This document shows, in pieces, positions 35,179-43,834 of a stretch of 64,000 nt of DNA. This DNA is from Chitinophaga filiformis (lineage in GTDB: Bacteria > Bacteroidota > Bacteroidia > Chitinophagales > Chitinophagaceae). The translations under genes and the position numbers were made by a program. Location of the stretch: contig NZ_CP095855.1 of assembly GCF_023100805.1 (NCBI RefSeq), positions 3,327,001-3,391,000 of the forward strand, read 5' to 3'. Under the pieces are notes generated by a model, which worked only from the letters and a program-made list of their open reading frames with translations, had not been told where the DNA came from and ran no database searches. The number at the start of each line of letters is the position of its first letter. Position 1 is the first letter of the stretch.

Positions 35179-35186
35179 CAAAAGTA
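35179..35186 (-). promoter_or_regulatory. Candidate promoter box for the cupin/aldolase operon
   Basis: Reading the minus strand, TACTTTTG matches the Bacteroidota -7 consensus TAnnTTTG exactly, 40 bases ahead of the cupin ATG. I found no clear upstream TTTG element, so this is only a candidate. Confidence 0.4.
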
Positions 35187-35258
35187 TATGCGGCCTGGAT
35201 GAGGTGTATGGTGCAGTTTTTGTAAATTTAGGTAGTCCAGCAATTTGAGGGATAATTG

Positions 35259-35266
35259 TACATTTG
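35259..35266 (+). promoter_or_regulatory. Candidate promoter box for the MocR gene
   Basis: TACATTTG fits the TAnnTTTG -7 consensus exactly and lies 27 bases ahead of the MocR ATG. The two candidate promoters are only about 75 bases apart, so one bound regulator could affect both directions. Confidence 0.4.
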
Positions 35267-35293
35267 CGGTTGATTATTCTGTATCTGAATTAA

Positions 35294-36721
35294 ATGGATG
35301 TTCATATGCTTAGACCCTGGAAAGTAGATATAAGACTGGACTACAACGCCGATAAAGCCATTTATCTGCAGATAGCTGACGCTATTATATCGGCTATTCA
35401 GATCGGCAGACTGAAAAGCGGAGATGCCCTTCCTGGCAGCAGGAACATGGCAGAAATGCTGCACGTGAACAGGAATACGGTGGTAGAAGCACTAAACGTT
35501 CTGCTGAATGAAGAGTGGATTGTGTCAAAAGAGAGAAAGGGTGCTTTTGTGGCAGACGTGTTGCCCATATCGCACAGGAACAAAAGGTCTTTGAGTGAAC
35601 AAAGGAATATCGTTCCTCCAACATTATGCCGTATCAGCTTTGATGACGGTTACCCGGATACCAAAATTGCTCCTGTAACGGAATTGGCCAGGGCATACAA
35701 GCAAATATTCAACCGGAATGCCCGTTGGCAGATATTGGGCTACGGAAATGAGTTGGGCGATGCTGCATTTAGAAATGCCATCGGACAAATGCTTAATCAA
35801 CAAAGAGGAATGCATATAAATAGCGAAAGCATATGTATTACAAGAGGCAGCCAGATGGCCATGTATCTTACCGCTCAATGTCTGATCAGCAAGGGAGATT
35901 GCATTGTAATAGAGAACCCCGGGTATAAACCTGCCTGGAAGGCGTTTGAAGCGGCAGGTGCTCGTTTATTGCCGGTCCGGGTCGACAGTGAGGGATTAGT
36001 CATAGAAGATGTTATCCGCCATTTAAGGTCGTCCAGGAGGATCAAAGCCATATACACAACACCCCATCACCAATACCCGACTACTGTAACCTTAAGTCTT
36101 CAAAGGAGATTAGCGTTAATAAGGTTGTCAAATGAATACGGCTTTACGGTCATAGAAGATGATTATGATAATGAATTTCATTTTGGTTACAGGCCTGTAT
36201 TGCCATTGTCCAGCTTCCCTGAACTGCAGCATTTTGTCTATATAGGTACAATGAGCAAGGTTGTAGCACCTGCATTGAGAATAGGTTATGTTGCGGGCAA
36301 CGATACATCCTTAATTGAGAAGATAGGCGCATTACGTAAGATAATTGATGTGCAGGGTGATAGCATAATGGAACAGGCAGTATTGCAATTGATCGCTGAC
36401 GGAACTATTAAAAAGCATGTAAAGAAAGCTACTCTTCATTATAAGGCCAGGCGTGATCTTACACAGTCTTTACTCGACAGGTATTTAAAAGGTAAAGCAG
36501 ATTATCATCTGCCGGATGGAGGTTTGGCCATTTGGTTACAACCGGTAGCGAAAGTGGATTGGCAGGCGCTTGCTCAGAAATTGCTGCGGAAAGGTATAAA
36601 GATGTTGCCCCCTGATTTTTATCATGGGGAAAGTGAAACTACGGGGATGCGTTTAGGTTATGGAGCATTGGGGGAAGAAGAACTTGAAGAAGGGATTAAA
36701 GCGCTGGCAAAACTATTGTAG
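35294..36721 (+). CDS. MocR/PdxR-type transcriptional regulator (winged helix plus aminotransferase domain)
   Basis: The product has 475 residues. A GntR-type winged helix (about 17-85: IYLQIADAIISAIQIGRLKSG, then RNMAEMLHVNRNTVVEA) is fused to a fold-type I aminotransferase domain. The PLP-binding lysine is in GTMSKVVAPALRIGY near 320. MocR proteins use this domain as a sensor for PLP or amino-acid-type ligands. It is divergent from the cupin/DapA-like pair, its probable target. An alternative start four codons in (MLRPWKVD, 35306) is possible. A very long hairpin terminator follows. Confidence 0.88.
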   Translation: MDVHMLRPWKVDIRLDYNADKAIYLQIADAIISAIQIGRLKSGDALPGSRNMAEMLHVNRNTVVEALNVLLNEEWIVSKERKGAFVADVLPISHRNKRSLSEQRNIVPPTLCRISFDDGYPDTKIAPVTELARAYKQIFNRNARWQILGYGNELGDAAFRNAIGQMLNQQRGMHINSESICITRGSQMAMYLTAQCLISKGDCIVIENPGYKPAWKAFEAAGARLLPVRVDSEGLVIEDVIRHLRSSRRIKAIYTTPHHQYPTTVTLSLQRRLALIRLSNEYGFTVIEDDYDNEFHFGYRPVLPLSSFPELQHFVYIGTMSKVVAPALRIGYVAGNDTSLIEKIGALRKIIDVQGDSIMEQAVLQLIADGTIKKHVKKATLHYKARRDLTQSLLDRYLKGKADYHLPDGGLAIWLQPVAKVDWQALAQKLLRKGIKMLPPDFYHGESETTGMRLGYGALGEEELEEGIKALAKLL

Positions 36722-36799
36722 GATAACGCATAACCCGGCGGATTTTGTCTGAAAACACTTGAATGGCCGTCTGTATTAGCCGGTACCAGAGCAAAAAGA

Positions 36800-36870
36800 G
36801 GCGATATCATACTTTTAAGTGCCCCCAAAAGTGCCTGACGTTCGGGGGCACTTAAAAGTATGATATCGCC
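36800..36870. terminator. Unusually long bidirectional terminator (27-bp perfect stem)
   Basis: Bases 36800-36826 pair perfectly with 36844-36870 around a 17-base loop, flanked by an A-run and a T-run. It separates the convergent MocR and SGNH/EEP genes. Ordinary bidirectional terminators have stems of about 8-15 bp. Confidence 0.8.
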
Positions 36871-36929
36871 TTTTTTGATCTGGCTAGCCGAAGGAAATCG
36901 TGATGCGTACTTCCGGTGAGCAAAACAGG

Positions 36930-38372
36930 TTAAAAGCGGATAGTACAAATTACAGGGAAGTGGTCCGAAGGGAAGCGAAGATCCCTGCAATCCGTTAATA
37001 CCGCGTAGTTGAGTACTTCTACATTATTATTTACGAAAATAAAGTCAATCCGTCCTTCTTTTACCACTTTGGTCCAGTTGTGGTATTTGAAGTCCTGGAA
37101 GGTGCTGTCGGGGCCATAAGGTGGCGTTTTTGATACCAGTTTCGCATCCCGGAACTGTTTTACAATAATACCATAAGCGCTCGTAGCGGGGCTGGAGTTG
37201 AAGTCGCCTGTGATGATCACCGGCGTTTGCTGGTCAGACAACAGGTGTATCTTTTCAAGGATCATCCGGGCGGCATTTTCCCTGGCCTGTATCCCTTCAT
37301 TGTCGAAATGGGTATTGAAGACACAGAACTCCTTTCCCGTAGTTTTTTCAACAAGGCGAGCCCAGGTACAGATACGGATATACGCAGCATCCCAGCCTTT
37401 GGAGGGCGTTTCGGGGGTAGGCGACAGCCAGAAGTTGCCCGATTTAATTACATCATATTTTTCTTTACTGTAAAAGATCGCGGAAAACTCGCCGCCTTCT
37501 TTTCCGTCGTTCCTTCCAACACCTACATGGGCGAAAGTGCCCATTGCTTCCAGGTCATTCATCTGATCGATGAGGGCTTCCTGTACTCCGAATACATCGA
37601 ATCCATGATACCTGATCAGGTCTTTCACCATTTCTTTACGGTAGGGCCATGCATTTGCACTGTCGTAAGCAGTATTAAGACGCAGGTTAAAGGTAGCCAC
37701 TTTCAGGGTGCTAATGGATTGTTCAACCAGCTGTGGGGCGATGGCCTTCTGCCAGATGCGGTAACCTGCAGGTGTCATATGTAGCTGATCGTCCCTGAAG
37801 ATCGTTGCATTGACAGTTCCGTCGGCGCGCAGCATTTTGCTGTACACATCGACGAAGAAAGTATTGGGCTGTTTGGCCAGGAACTTTTGGATAGCTTTAT
37901 TGCTTTTCTGTATTTCGGGCAGCAATCTTATCCGGCTCGGACTTGGCTTAATAGAGATATAGGTGATCGGAATATTGGGTAATTTATGCCGGATCAATGT
38001 AAATAGTGCCTGGAAGCGGTTTAGCAGTAAGGGGGCTTTAACAGTATCCGACGCCAGGTCATTCTCTCCGCAATAGATAACGATTTGCGCCGGATGATAG
38101 GCAAAGATGATATCGTCAGCGTAATGTATGATGTCCAGCAGGTTGGATCCGCCGAAGCCGCGGTTTATGATGTGGTGCCCTGGAAACCAGTTGTTCACGT
38201 CCTGCCAGTACGTAAAGGAGGAACTTCCAATGAAAAGTATTTCGTTGCCTCGCGGAGGATTAATAGCGTCTTGTTGCCTGAACGCCTGTATGTCGCTGTA
38301 ATACGGATATTGTTGGGCATAGGTGATGCTGAATGCGCAGATGCAAATAATTGCGGTAAAAATCCTTCTCAT
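36930..38372 (-). CDS. Fusion of an SGNH/GDSL hydrolase and an endonuclease/exonuclease/phosphatase domain
   Basis: The product has 480 residues and a signal peptide ending YAQQ (about 20). The first half is an SGNH hydrolase: ILFIGSSSFTYW (nucleophile Ser near 51), GFGGSNL, YCGENDL and finally DQLHMTPAGY (Asp/His near 192-195). The second half (about 222-480) is an exonuclease-endonuclease-phosphatase (EEP) domain: KVATFNLRLNTAYD, FGVQEALIDQMNDL, VIITGDFNSSP and SDHFPVICTI, all catalytic blocks present. EEP members cleave phosphodiesters or act as phosphatases. Both halves are complete, so this is a true bifunctional secreted enzyme or a gene fusion. The substrate is unknown; deacylation coupled to phosphodiester cleavage is conceivable. 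Confidence 0.85.
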   Translation of the reverse strand: MRRIFTAIICICAFSITYAQQYPYYSDIQAFRQQDAINPPRGNEILFIGSSSFTYWQDVNNWFPGHHIINRGFGGSNLLDIIHYADDIIFAYHPAQIVIYCGENDLASDTVKAPLLLNRFQALFTLIRHKLPNIPITYISIKPSPSRIRLLPEIQKSNKAIQKFLAKQPNTFFVDVYSKMLRADGTVNATIFRDDQLHMTPAGYRIWQKAIAPQLVEQSISTLKVATFNLRLNTAYDSANAWPYRKEMVKDLIRYHGFDVFGVQEALIDQMNDLEAMGTFAHVGVGRNDGKEGGEFSAIFYSKEKYDVIKSGNFWLSPTPETPSKGWDAAYIRICTWARLVEKTTGKEFCVFNTHFDNEGIQARENAARMILEKIHLLSDQQTPVIITGDFNSSPATSAYGIIVKQFRDAKLVSKTPPYGPDSTFQDFKYHNWTKVVKEGRIDFIFVNNNVEVLNYAVLTDCRDLRFPSDHFPVICTIRF

Positions 38373-38448
38373 GGAATATCTGTTAATAGTTTTTCTTTTT
38401 CATATAGTGTCGAAAAGCTGTTAACTTACCCCATGGGTGCAAAAAAAA

Positions 38449-39495
38449 TTATCTGGAGCTGCGGGGGCGCATGATGATGGTCGTGCTATCCCGTTTCACC
38501 ACCTCGGTGTTCAGTACGGTGGAAAGGACGAATAGCGCATCGTCCAGTGAGGATATAAGAATGGGACCGTTTACGGTCCTGTTACTTAGCGCCGGGTCTT
38601 CCATAATTATTTTCTTTCCGAAAGTATCTTCCAGGTAAGTAAGGATCTCACTTACTTTAGGATCCTGCAGGATCAGCCGCTGGTTCTTCCATGCGCTGAA
38701 TTTTTCAGGCGAGGTACTGGTTGTAAATGATTTCTTCTCCACGTCGTTGTACGATACAATCTGCCCGGGCGTCATGATGATATCCTGTTCATTACCGTTG
38801 GCAAAGCTTAGTTTTATTTTCCCGCTTTGCAATACTACCTCCGTTTTGCTGCGCCTTTGCCTGATGTCGAAGACGGTGCCCAGAACGGTGACAGTAAGAT
38901 CTTTGATATGGACGAGGAATTTCTCGCTGTTATTAACAGGCCTTACACTGAAAAGGCCTTCACCTTCCAGCCATACCTCCCTGTTGCTGCCTTTTTCCCA
39001 ATGCTCACTATAAGTGATCTTTGAATTGGCGTTCAGGTCAACCTGCGATCCATCCGGCAACCTGACCTGTTTTATTTCCCCGAAAGCGGTGCTGGCAACG
39101 ATCTGCTCTTTACCGCCATGACGGAAAATGAGCCAGGCGCCAGTAATGACTATTATACCAGTTAGTACAGCGGCGGCTCTGAACAGGGTACGGCGTGAAA
39201 GGAAATGTACCTTATCAGACGGTGCAGGCAGGGTTTGCAGGAGCTGCAAATGTTTTTCCCAGGTCCTTTCTACCTCTTCATCTGTAGGTGTGTGAGCCAC
39301 AAACGAGATACTTTTCAGGTATAAGCGGGCGTTTTCAATGGTTTCCTTTTGCTGGGGAAGGGCCTTGATCACTTTCTGCCAAAACGTTTCATGATCTGCA
39401 GAAGGTTGATACACCCATTCCTGGAAATAGGAATCCGCAAGAAAATCGCTTTCCTTATAGTGAACATATTTATGTGCTATGGATTCTTTTTTCAT
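38449..39495 (-). CDS. FecR-type anti-sigma factor
   Basis: The product has 348 residues. A cytoplasmic N-terminal part (1-100) probably holds the sigma factor. A membrane helix lies at about 106-124. The periplasmic FecR domain follows (GEIKQVRLPDGSQVDLNANS, EHWEKGSNREVWLEGEG), then a C-terminal STN-like domain (LILQDPKVSEILTYLEDTF) that contacts the SusC partner. In the known mechanism a substrate-loaded SusC-type transporter signals through FecR, which releases the ECF sigma factor. It sits directly downstream of the sigma gene (83 bases) and close to a SusC with a matching STN domain. Confidence 0.92.
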   Translation of the reverse strand: MKKESIAHKYVHYKESDFLADSYFQEWVYQPSADHETFWQKVIKALPQQKETIENARLYLKSISFVAHTPTDEEVERTWEKHLQLLQTLPAPSDKVHFLSRRTLFRAAAVLTGIIVITGAWLIFRHGGKEQIVASTAFGEIKQVRLPDGSQVDLNANSKITYSEHWEKGSNREVWLEGEGLFSVRPVNNSEKFLVHIKDLTVTVLGTVFDIRQRRSKTEVVLQSGKIKLSFANGNEQDIIMTPGQIVSYNDVEKKSFTTSTSPEKFSAWKNQRLILQDPKVSEILTYLEDTFGKKIIMEDPALSNRTVNGPILISSLDDALFVLSTVLNTEVVKRDSTTIIMRPRSSR

Positions 39496-39578
39496 TCTAT
39501 TATATATAGTATCTGGTGGCGCTTATTTTACCCCATACAGTTTCTGAAAATTTATACAAATAGTAAAAACAGCAAATA

Positions 39579-40121
39579 TTAGAATAATAATAAAAAGATT
39601 ATAACCTTTTCTTTCAGCGCTAAAAGGCTCCTTGCCACGATCTTATAAGTAGCTTTAACTGAAATATTAAGGATGGATGCCACTTCCTTATAGGAAAGTC
39701 CTTCGTAATACTTCAGGAATATCGCTTCCAGCTGCCGGCCTGTCAGTGTTTTAATTGCTTTTTGTAGTTTAATTTGCAGCTCCTCGTTAAGCTCATTACT
39801 GATGATCACATGCTCACTGGAGAATTCATAATCTACTTCTGCAGACTGATTTAATACAATTTTATCATGCTGCCTGATTTTTTTTATGAGAACGTAGCGG
39901 AATGATGAGTAGAGATAAAAATTGGGTGAATCTACATGCGATAGTTTATTCCGCCTGTTCCACAGATCAAGGAATACTTCCTGTATACTGTCTTCTATAA
40001 GATGAGTGTTGCTGGTGAACTTCCTGCCATAATTGTAGAAACGCCTGTAATACTCTTTGTACAATCCGGAGTAGGCGTCAATGTCGCCATTCATAATATG
40101 CTGGAAAACCGGATTGTCCAT
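39579..40121 (-). CDS. ECF-type RNA polymerase sigma-70 factor
   Basis: The product has 180 residues. Region 2 is near 20-60 (GRKFTSNTHLIEDSIQEVFL, then DLWNRRNKL) and region 4 near 120-170 (TGRQLEAIFLKYYEGLSYKE, then VASILNISVKATYKIVARSL). This is the Bacteroidota ECF-FecR-SusC group. It is the first gene of the sigma/FecR operon and is divergent from the SusC gene across 332 bases, so it probably drives that promoter. Confidence 0.93.
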   Translation of the reverse strand: MDNPVFQHIMNGDIDAYSGLYKEYYRRFYNYGRKFTSNTHLIEDSIQEVFLDLWNRRNKLSHVDSPNFYLYSSFRYVLIKKIRQHDKIVLNQSAEVDYEFSSEHVIISNELNEELQIKLQKAIKTLTGRQLEAIFLKYYEGLSYKEVASILNISVKATYKIVARSLLALKEKVIIFLLLF

Positions 40122-40453
40122 TTTTGATCAGTGATTAGTGGAATAGAGGTACAAAATTATTGAAAAAGAATATTACCTACGGAACTGTACCTGTTTTAAA
40201 GATAGCTTATATATTAAGCTATTGTTAGCGGGAATCTTTATGTGAACCGGAGAAATTAATGTTATTGCTGAAAATTATTTGATTGTCAATGTTTTGTGAA
40301 ATTGTGTTTTCGGAGGGTATAACTATACGTGTATTTTGTACGCTCAATGTTGCTGAAAAAAAATTATCAGGTAGTGGGGTAATTTTTAAGGTATCTGACA
40401 CTTCTTCTGTAAAGGAGCAAATTCCACATTAACTAAACGAAAAAACGCCAACT
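40122..40453. other. Divergent intergenic region between sigma and SusC genes
   Basis: 332 bases with no gene. The sequence is AT-rich. A TATTTTGTAC segment near 40331 and a short A-rich run after it may be part of the SusC promoter; a sigma-specific sequence cannot be defined from one example. Confidence 0.4.
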
Positions 40454-43400
40454 ATGACGCTGCGCTATTTTAAGCGGTTGCTTGTAGTGCTGTTACTGGC
40501 TGTTACCAGCCAGGCGTACGCACAAAAAGCTGTCCCTGTAATTGATGCCTTGAAAGCTATTACCCGAGAGTACAAAACCGATTTTGTCTATGATCCGCAG
40601 GTTGTCAGAAATAAGACAACCACCTACAACATCAGCAACTTTGCAGGAAAGAAGCTGGAAGATGTATTAAAAGGAATATTATATCCGAATGGGCTGGTAT
40701 TCCTGTATGTAAAACCTAACTACTACACTATTGTAGAAAAAGACAGGGTAGGCGAGTACCTGGCGCCTGTGCAAAATTTAAAGAATGAAGATAAACAGGT
40801 CGTCCCGCTTGTACAGAAGATCAAAGTAAGCGGTGTAGTAACGGATGGCACTCAGGCTATTCCTAATGCCGTTGTATTGGAAAAAGGAACCGGCAATGGT
40901 ATTATGACCCAACCTGACGGTAGCTATTCCATCTCCGTTGCCAACCCTGACGCTACCCTGGTTTTTTCCCTGATAGGTTTTACCACCCGCGAGGAACTGG
41001 TGGGGGAACGTACCCGCATTGATGTAAAGCTGGAGGGTGCTTCCAAACAACTGGGCGAAGTGGTGGTAACTGCACTTGGGGTGAAACGAGACGAGAAGGC
41101 CTTAGGATATGCGGTACAATCTGTAAAAGGCAGCACAATGCAGACGGTGAAAGGGGTAGATCTTGGAACATCGCTTACAGGACAGGTTTCCGGCCTCACT
41201 GTTAAGAACTCCACAGAGTTCAACGGCACTCCCAAACTGGAAATGCGTGGGGAAACGCCGCTATTGGTAATAGACGGTGTGCCGTATGGTAATATGACGA
41301 TGCGCGACATTCCGACGGATGATATTGAAAGTATTAACATGCTGAAGGGCCCTACTGCAGCGGCCTTATATGGCTCCCGCGGCGCTGCCGGTGCGGTAAT
41401 GATCTCCACCAGGCGCAGCAGGGAAGAGCTGCTTACCATCGATGTAAACAGCAATACCATGTTCAATCTGGGGTACCTGGCACTTCCGGAAGTACAATCC
41501 TCCTATGGCCATGGTCTGGACGGTAAGATCAACACCGATTATGTCTGGGGGCCTAAGCTTGACATAGGACAGACAGCTACGCAATGGAACCCCGTTACAA
41601 AGCAGAATGAGAATATGCCACTGGTGTCCAGCGGTAGAGATAACCTGAAGAATTTCATGCAGACAGGCCTGATCACCAACAACAGCATCAGTGTTACCAA
41701 AGGTGGCCGGAATGGCTTTTTCAGGGCGGGACTGAACCACGTCTATAACAAAGGACAGTTCCCTAACCAGAAGCTCAACATCATTAACTACACCATGAGC
41801 GGCGAAATGAAAGCAGGTGAGAAATTCTCCCTGGAAAGCCACATGGGGTATACCCGTACTACGGCCCCCCAGCTGTGGGGCAGCGCCTACGATCAGCAAG
41901 GCTATATCTACCAGATATTAATGTGGACAGGACCAGATTATGACATCCGCCAGTACAAGGATTATTGGATTATACCTAACCAGAAACAGAACTGGTTGTA
42001 CACCGCCTGGTACGACAATCCATACCTGATCGCTTACGAAAAGCTGAGAAGTACTGAGCAGAACAAACTGAATGCAAGTCTGACCATGAACTACAACTTC
42101 TCCAAAGACCTCAAACTGATATTCAGGAATGGATATGATTACTACAAGAACGAGGATGTAATCCGGAACCCGGCTGGTATCAACTCCACCAGGGGGATGA
42201 CCATTGGGAATACTTTCGGATTTGATTTCAGCGGTAAAGGTTTATATGGCCAGAACCAAAGCTGGGGTAGCAGTATTAACAGCGATCTCTTACTTACCTA
42301 TAACAAGCCGCTCGGGAAATGGAATTTCGACGCATTGGGTGGCGCCAGTATTTTCTATTACAAGCAAAGAGAACAGGGCGCCAAAACAAGGAACGGCCTG
42401 GCCGTTCCGGGCTGGTACTCCCTGGCAAACGCCGTCCCTTCAGCAACAGCCGGCGTTGACGGCATTGTTAATAACTACGGTACCTGGGCAAAACAAACTA
42501 ACTCAATCTATGGTAAAGCCACACTATCCTGGAACAGCGCAGTATTCATTGATATCACGGGAAGGAATGACTGGAGCTCCACCCAGGCGGAGGACCAGCG
42601 CTCTTACTTCTATCCCTCTGTTGCCACAAGTGTATTAATGTCTGAGTTTATGAAAATGCCGCGCTGGATCGATATGTGGAAAGTAAGGGGCTCGTGGACG
42701 ATGACTAAAACACCGCTGGACGTTTACGCCAATAACCTGGCCTATACCATTAATAACAGCTGGGGGACGCTTAGCGCTACAACGCCTGATAACCTGACGG
42801 GAAGCCACCTGCTACCTACCACAACAAGGACCTGGGAATTCGGTACTGCTGCCTACCTGTTAAACAAACGCCTGCATGTGGATGTGGCTTACTTCACCAA
42901 GCTATATTACAACAACCAGATCAAACAAACCCTCGCTCCGTCTTCCGGCTACGCTACGACCCTTATCAATACAGGTGAGACCTACGCAAGACGAGGTATT
43001 GAGATAACACTGGATGGTACCGTAATAAAGAAAGGCAGGCTACAATGGAATTCTATGGTGAATTTTTCCACGCAGAACAGGTACTTTGTGGATATTGACC
43101 CGGTTTATTCTGCTAAGAACCTCTGGACCAAATCGGGTGGCCGTATGGATGTATTAGCCTATACCCAGAAAGCGCTCAGGGATCCTCAGGGGAATGTGAT
43201 CCATCAGGCCGGTTTGCCTATGTTGAGTAACTATACACAGCAGTATGGTTACACAGATCCTAATTTTGTATTCGGCTTCATTAACAATGTAGCCTATGGT
43301 AACTGGAACCTTAATATCAGTATTGATGGCCGTATCGGTGGTATGATGTACGATTATATCTACGCCAAGATGTTCGATACAGGCGCCAATCCTGAAACAG

Positions 43401-43822
43401 ATAATAACCATCGCTATGATGAAGTGGTGAATGGCTTGAAGAACTATGTTGGTAAGGGTGTGAAGGTGGTCAGCGGTGAAGTAACCTATGACAACAACGG
43501 AAAGATCACCAAAGACACCCGTCAATATGCCACTAATGATATTCCTGTAAGCTACCAGGCCTATACACGTAAATGGGGTAACTCTTACGAGAATGGTGTA
43601 ATGAAAAAGAGCTTTGTAAAGGTCCGCGAAATTTCACTTGGGTACAGGGTACCACAAACCTGGTTTGGTCACTCAGGTATCAAGAATGCCTCGGTTGCGC
43701 TCACCGGACAAAACCTGTTCCTGTTCACCAGATTCAAATACTCAGATCCGGACGTCGATACCGAAAATATGAACGCTCCTGCACAACGTATGGTAGGTTT
43801 TAACGTTAAGGTTGGCTTCTAA
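40454..43822 (+). CDS. SusC/RagA-family TonB-dependent transporter with STN signalling domain
   Basis: The product has 1122 residues. A signal peptide ends at AYAQK (about 24). An STN domain follows (about 25-90), then a carboxypeptidase-regulatory-like domain (about 118-200: KVSGVVTDGTQAIPNAVVLE, GFTTREEL), the start of the plug (VVVTALGVKRDEKALGYAVQ) and a C-terminal 22-strand barrel ending FNVKVGF. It imports a substrate across the outer membrane with TonB energy. The STN domain is what FecR reads in trans-envelope signalling. The SusD gene begins 12 bases later. No glycosidase or protease gene accompanies the pair, so the substrate may be a peptide, a small sugar or a metal complex. Confidence 0.94.
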   Translation: MTLRYFKRLLVVLLLAVTSQAYAQKAVPVIDALKAITREYKTDFVYDPQVVRNKTTTYNISNFAGKKLEDVLKGILYPNGLVFLYVKPNYYTIVEKDRVGEYLAPVQNLKNEDKQVVPLVQKIKVSGVVTDGTQAIPNAVVLEKGTGNGIMTQPDGSYSISVANPDATLVFSLIGFTTREELVGERTRIDVKLEGASKQLGEVVVTALGVKRDEKALGYAVQSVKGSTMQTVKGVDLGTSLTGQVSGLTVKNSTEFNGTPKLEMRGETPLLVIDGVPYGNMTMRDIPTDDIESINMLKGPTAAALYGSRGAAGAVMISTRRSREELLTIDVNSNTMFNLGYLALPEVQSSYGHGLDGKINTDYVWGPKLDIGQTATQWNPVTKQNENMPLVSSGRDNLKNFMQTGLITNNSISVTKGGRNGFFRAGLNHVYNKGQFPNQKLNIINYTMSGEMKAGEKFSLESHMGYTRTTAPQLWGSAYDQQGYIYQILMWTGPDYDIRQYKDYWIIPNQKQNWLYTAWYDNPYLIAYEKLRSTEQNKLNASLTMNYNFSKDLKLIFRNGYDYYKNEDVIRNPAGINSTRGMTIGNTFGFDFSGKGLYGQNQSWGSSINSDLLLTYNKPLGKWNFDALGGASIFYYKQREQGAKTRNGLAVPGWYSLANAVPSATAGVDGIVNNYGTWAKQTNSIYGKATLSWNSAVFIDITGRNDWSSTQAEDQRSYFYPSVATSVLMSEFMKMPRWIDMWKVRGSWTMTKTPLDVYANNLAYTINNSWGTLSATTPDNLTGSHLLPTTTRTWEFGTAAYLLNKRLHVDVAYFTKLYYNNQIKQTLAPSSGYATTLINTGETYARRGIEITLDGTVIKKGRLQWNSMVNFSTQNRYFVDIDPVYSAKNLWTKSGGRMDVLAYTQKALRDPQGNVIHQAGLPMLSNYTQQYGYTDPNFVFGFINNVAYGNWNLNISIDGRIGGMMYDYIYAKMFDTGANPETDNNHRYDEVVNGLKNYVGKGVKVVSGEVTYDNNGKITKDTRQYATNDIPVSYQAYTRKWGNSYENGVMKKSFVKVREISLGYRVPQTWFGHSGIKNASVALTGQNLFLFTRFKYSDPDVDTENMNAPAQRMVGFNVKVGF

Positions 43823-43834
43823 AACACTAATAAT

